Shown piece by piece: positions 63,835-64,000 of a stretch of DNA of 64,000 nucleotides. A program made the position numbers and the translations under genes. Every line of letters starts with the position of its first letter. Positions within the stretch are counted from its first letter, which is position 1. The notes beneath the pieces were generated by a model. That model was not told where the DNA came from. It saw nothing but the letters and a program-made list of their open reading frames with translations, and ran no database searches. Source of the stretch: Bacteroidaceae bacterium (GTDB lineage: Bacteria; Bacteroidota; Bacteroidia; Bacteroidales; Bacteroidaceae); NCBI GenBank assembly GCA_024698925.1, contig JAILQO010000027.1, forward strand, positions 1 to 64,000, written 5' to 3'.

Positions 63835-64000
63835 TTACACCTCAAACCCCATTTCTCGAGCCATCTGTCTGATGACCTTCACGTCAACTGTTGCAGCGTC
63901 CTGCTTGTCGTAAATGGTGAGCAGGGCTATGCGGCCCTCATGCTCGGCAACGATGGCATTGGCTGTGATGACGCGGGCACTGCCCGACTTGCCACGGCCT
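63835..64000 (-). CDS. RelE/HigB-family toxin, C-terminal part (runs off window)
   Basis: A minus-strand frame open to the window edge ends at TAA 63835-63837. It encodes 'GRGKSGSARVITANAIVAEH' then 'EGRIALLTIYDKQDAATVDV' and ends 'IRQMAREMGFEV'. The K-S-G-x-A-R-V-I phrase and 'LLTIYDK' are typical of RelE/YafQ/HigB2-like mRNA interferase toxins, which cut mRNA on the ribosome. An antitoxin gene should lie beyond the window. It converges with the LRR gene (18-bp gap). Confidence 0.75.
   Translation of the reverse strand, partial: GRGKSGSARVITANAIVAEHEGRIALLTIYDKQDAATVDVKVIRQMAREMGFEV

Overview
The window looks like a chromosome segment of a Prevotella-like member of the Bacteroidales. The evidence is the promoter style (TAnnTTTG -7 boxes such as TACCTTTG or TATCTTTG ahead of many genes, with no strong Shine-Dalgarno sites), family markers (DUF4301, DUF4296, Cys-poor DksA-like protein, BspA-type LRR protein, RloB, ISAon1-like transposase end) and gene order such as ileS-dksA-lspA-DUF4296 and hisGDCB. 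Most of the window is ordinary core genome with rather high GC; the right end (about 52.7-64 kb) is AT-richer accessory DNA.

Layout. 0-8.5 kb: a transposase tail, then a minus-strand block of patatin, sulfatase, guanine deaminase, a HEAT/DUF1080 protein, a Gfo/Idh oxidoreductase and a zeta-like kinase with a 51-aa partner. 8.6-18 kb: trmD and a large SNF2 helicase (minus), then ligA and a metalloprotease-like lipoprotein (plus). 18-25 kb: a sulfatase remnant, an outer-membrane barrel protein, PPi-dependent phosphofructokinase, a GH25 lysozyme and carboxynorspermidine decarboxylase. 25-35 kb: tRNA-Gly/Leu/Leu, a cation efflux protein, DUF4301, a RelA-like protein with a degenerate hydrolase site, a secreted MORN protein, YhcH, glycogen branching enzyme and a low-complexity secreted protein. 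35-40.7 kb: a minus operon of recR, a membrane protein, a glycosyltransferase and an acetyltransferase; tRNA-Pro; an esterase and a Y-family polymerase. 40.8-46.5 kb: ileS, dksA-like, lspA, DUF4296 lipoprotein and a 52-aa gene absent from the ORF track. 46.6-51 kb: hisG-hisD-hisC-hisB. 51-52.7 kb: YgjP peptidase, NUDIX enzyme, repeats and an 85-aa protein.

52.7-60 kb is a defence island: a DNA methyltransferase and a large PD-ExK/methyltransferase restriction-like protein on the minus strand; a 700-bp gene-free divergent region with a 123-nt imperfect hairpin and a separate small-RNA-like unit; then a RloA-type ATPase, a RloB protein with a C-terminal winged-helix-like tail, and a third protein apparently cut off by a transposase remnant. 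It is followed by a 1260-aa BspA-like LRR protein with internally duplicated DNA and a dockerin-like end, and by the C-terminal part of a RelE/HigB-like toxin running off the window.

The least expected signals are small repeats: GC-rich palindromes apparently inserted in frame into ligA and hisB, the latter with five copies of a 7-bp unit between its two enzyme domains; and a roughly 70-bp intergenic element present twice, 34 kb apart, whose hairpin shows compensatory base changes between copies.
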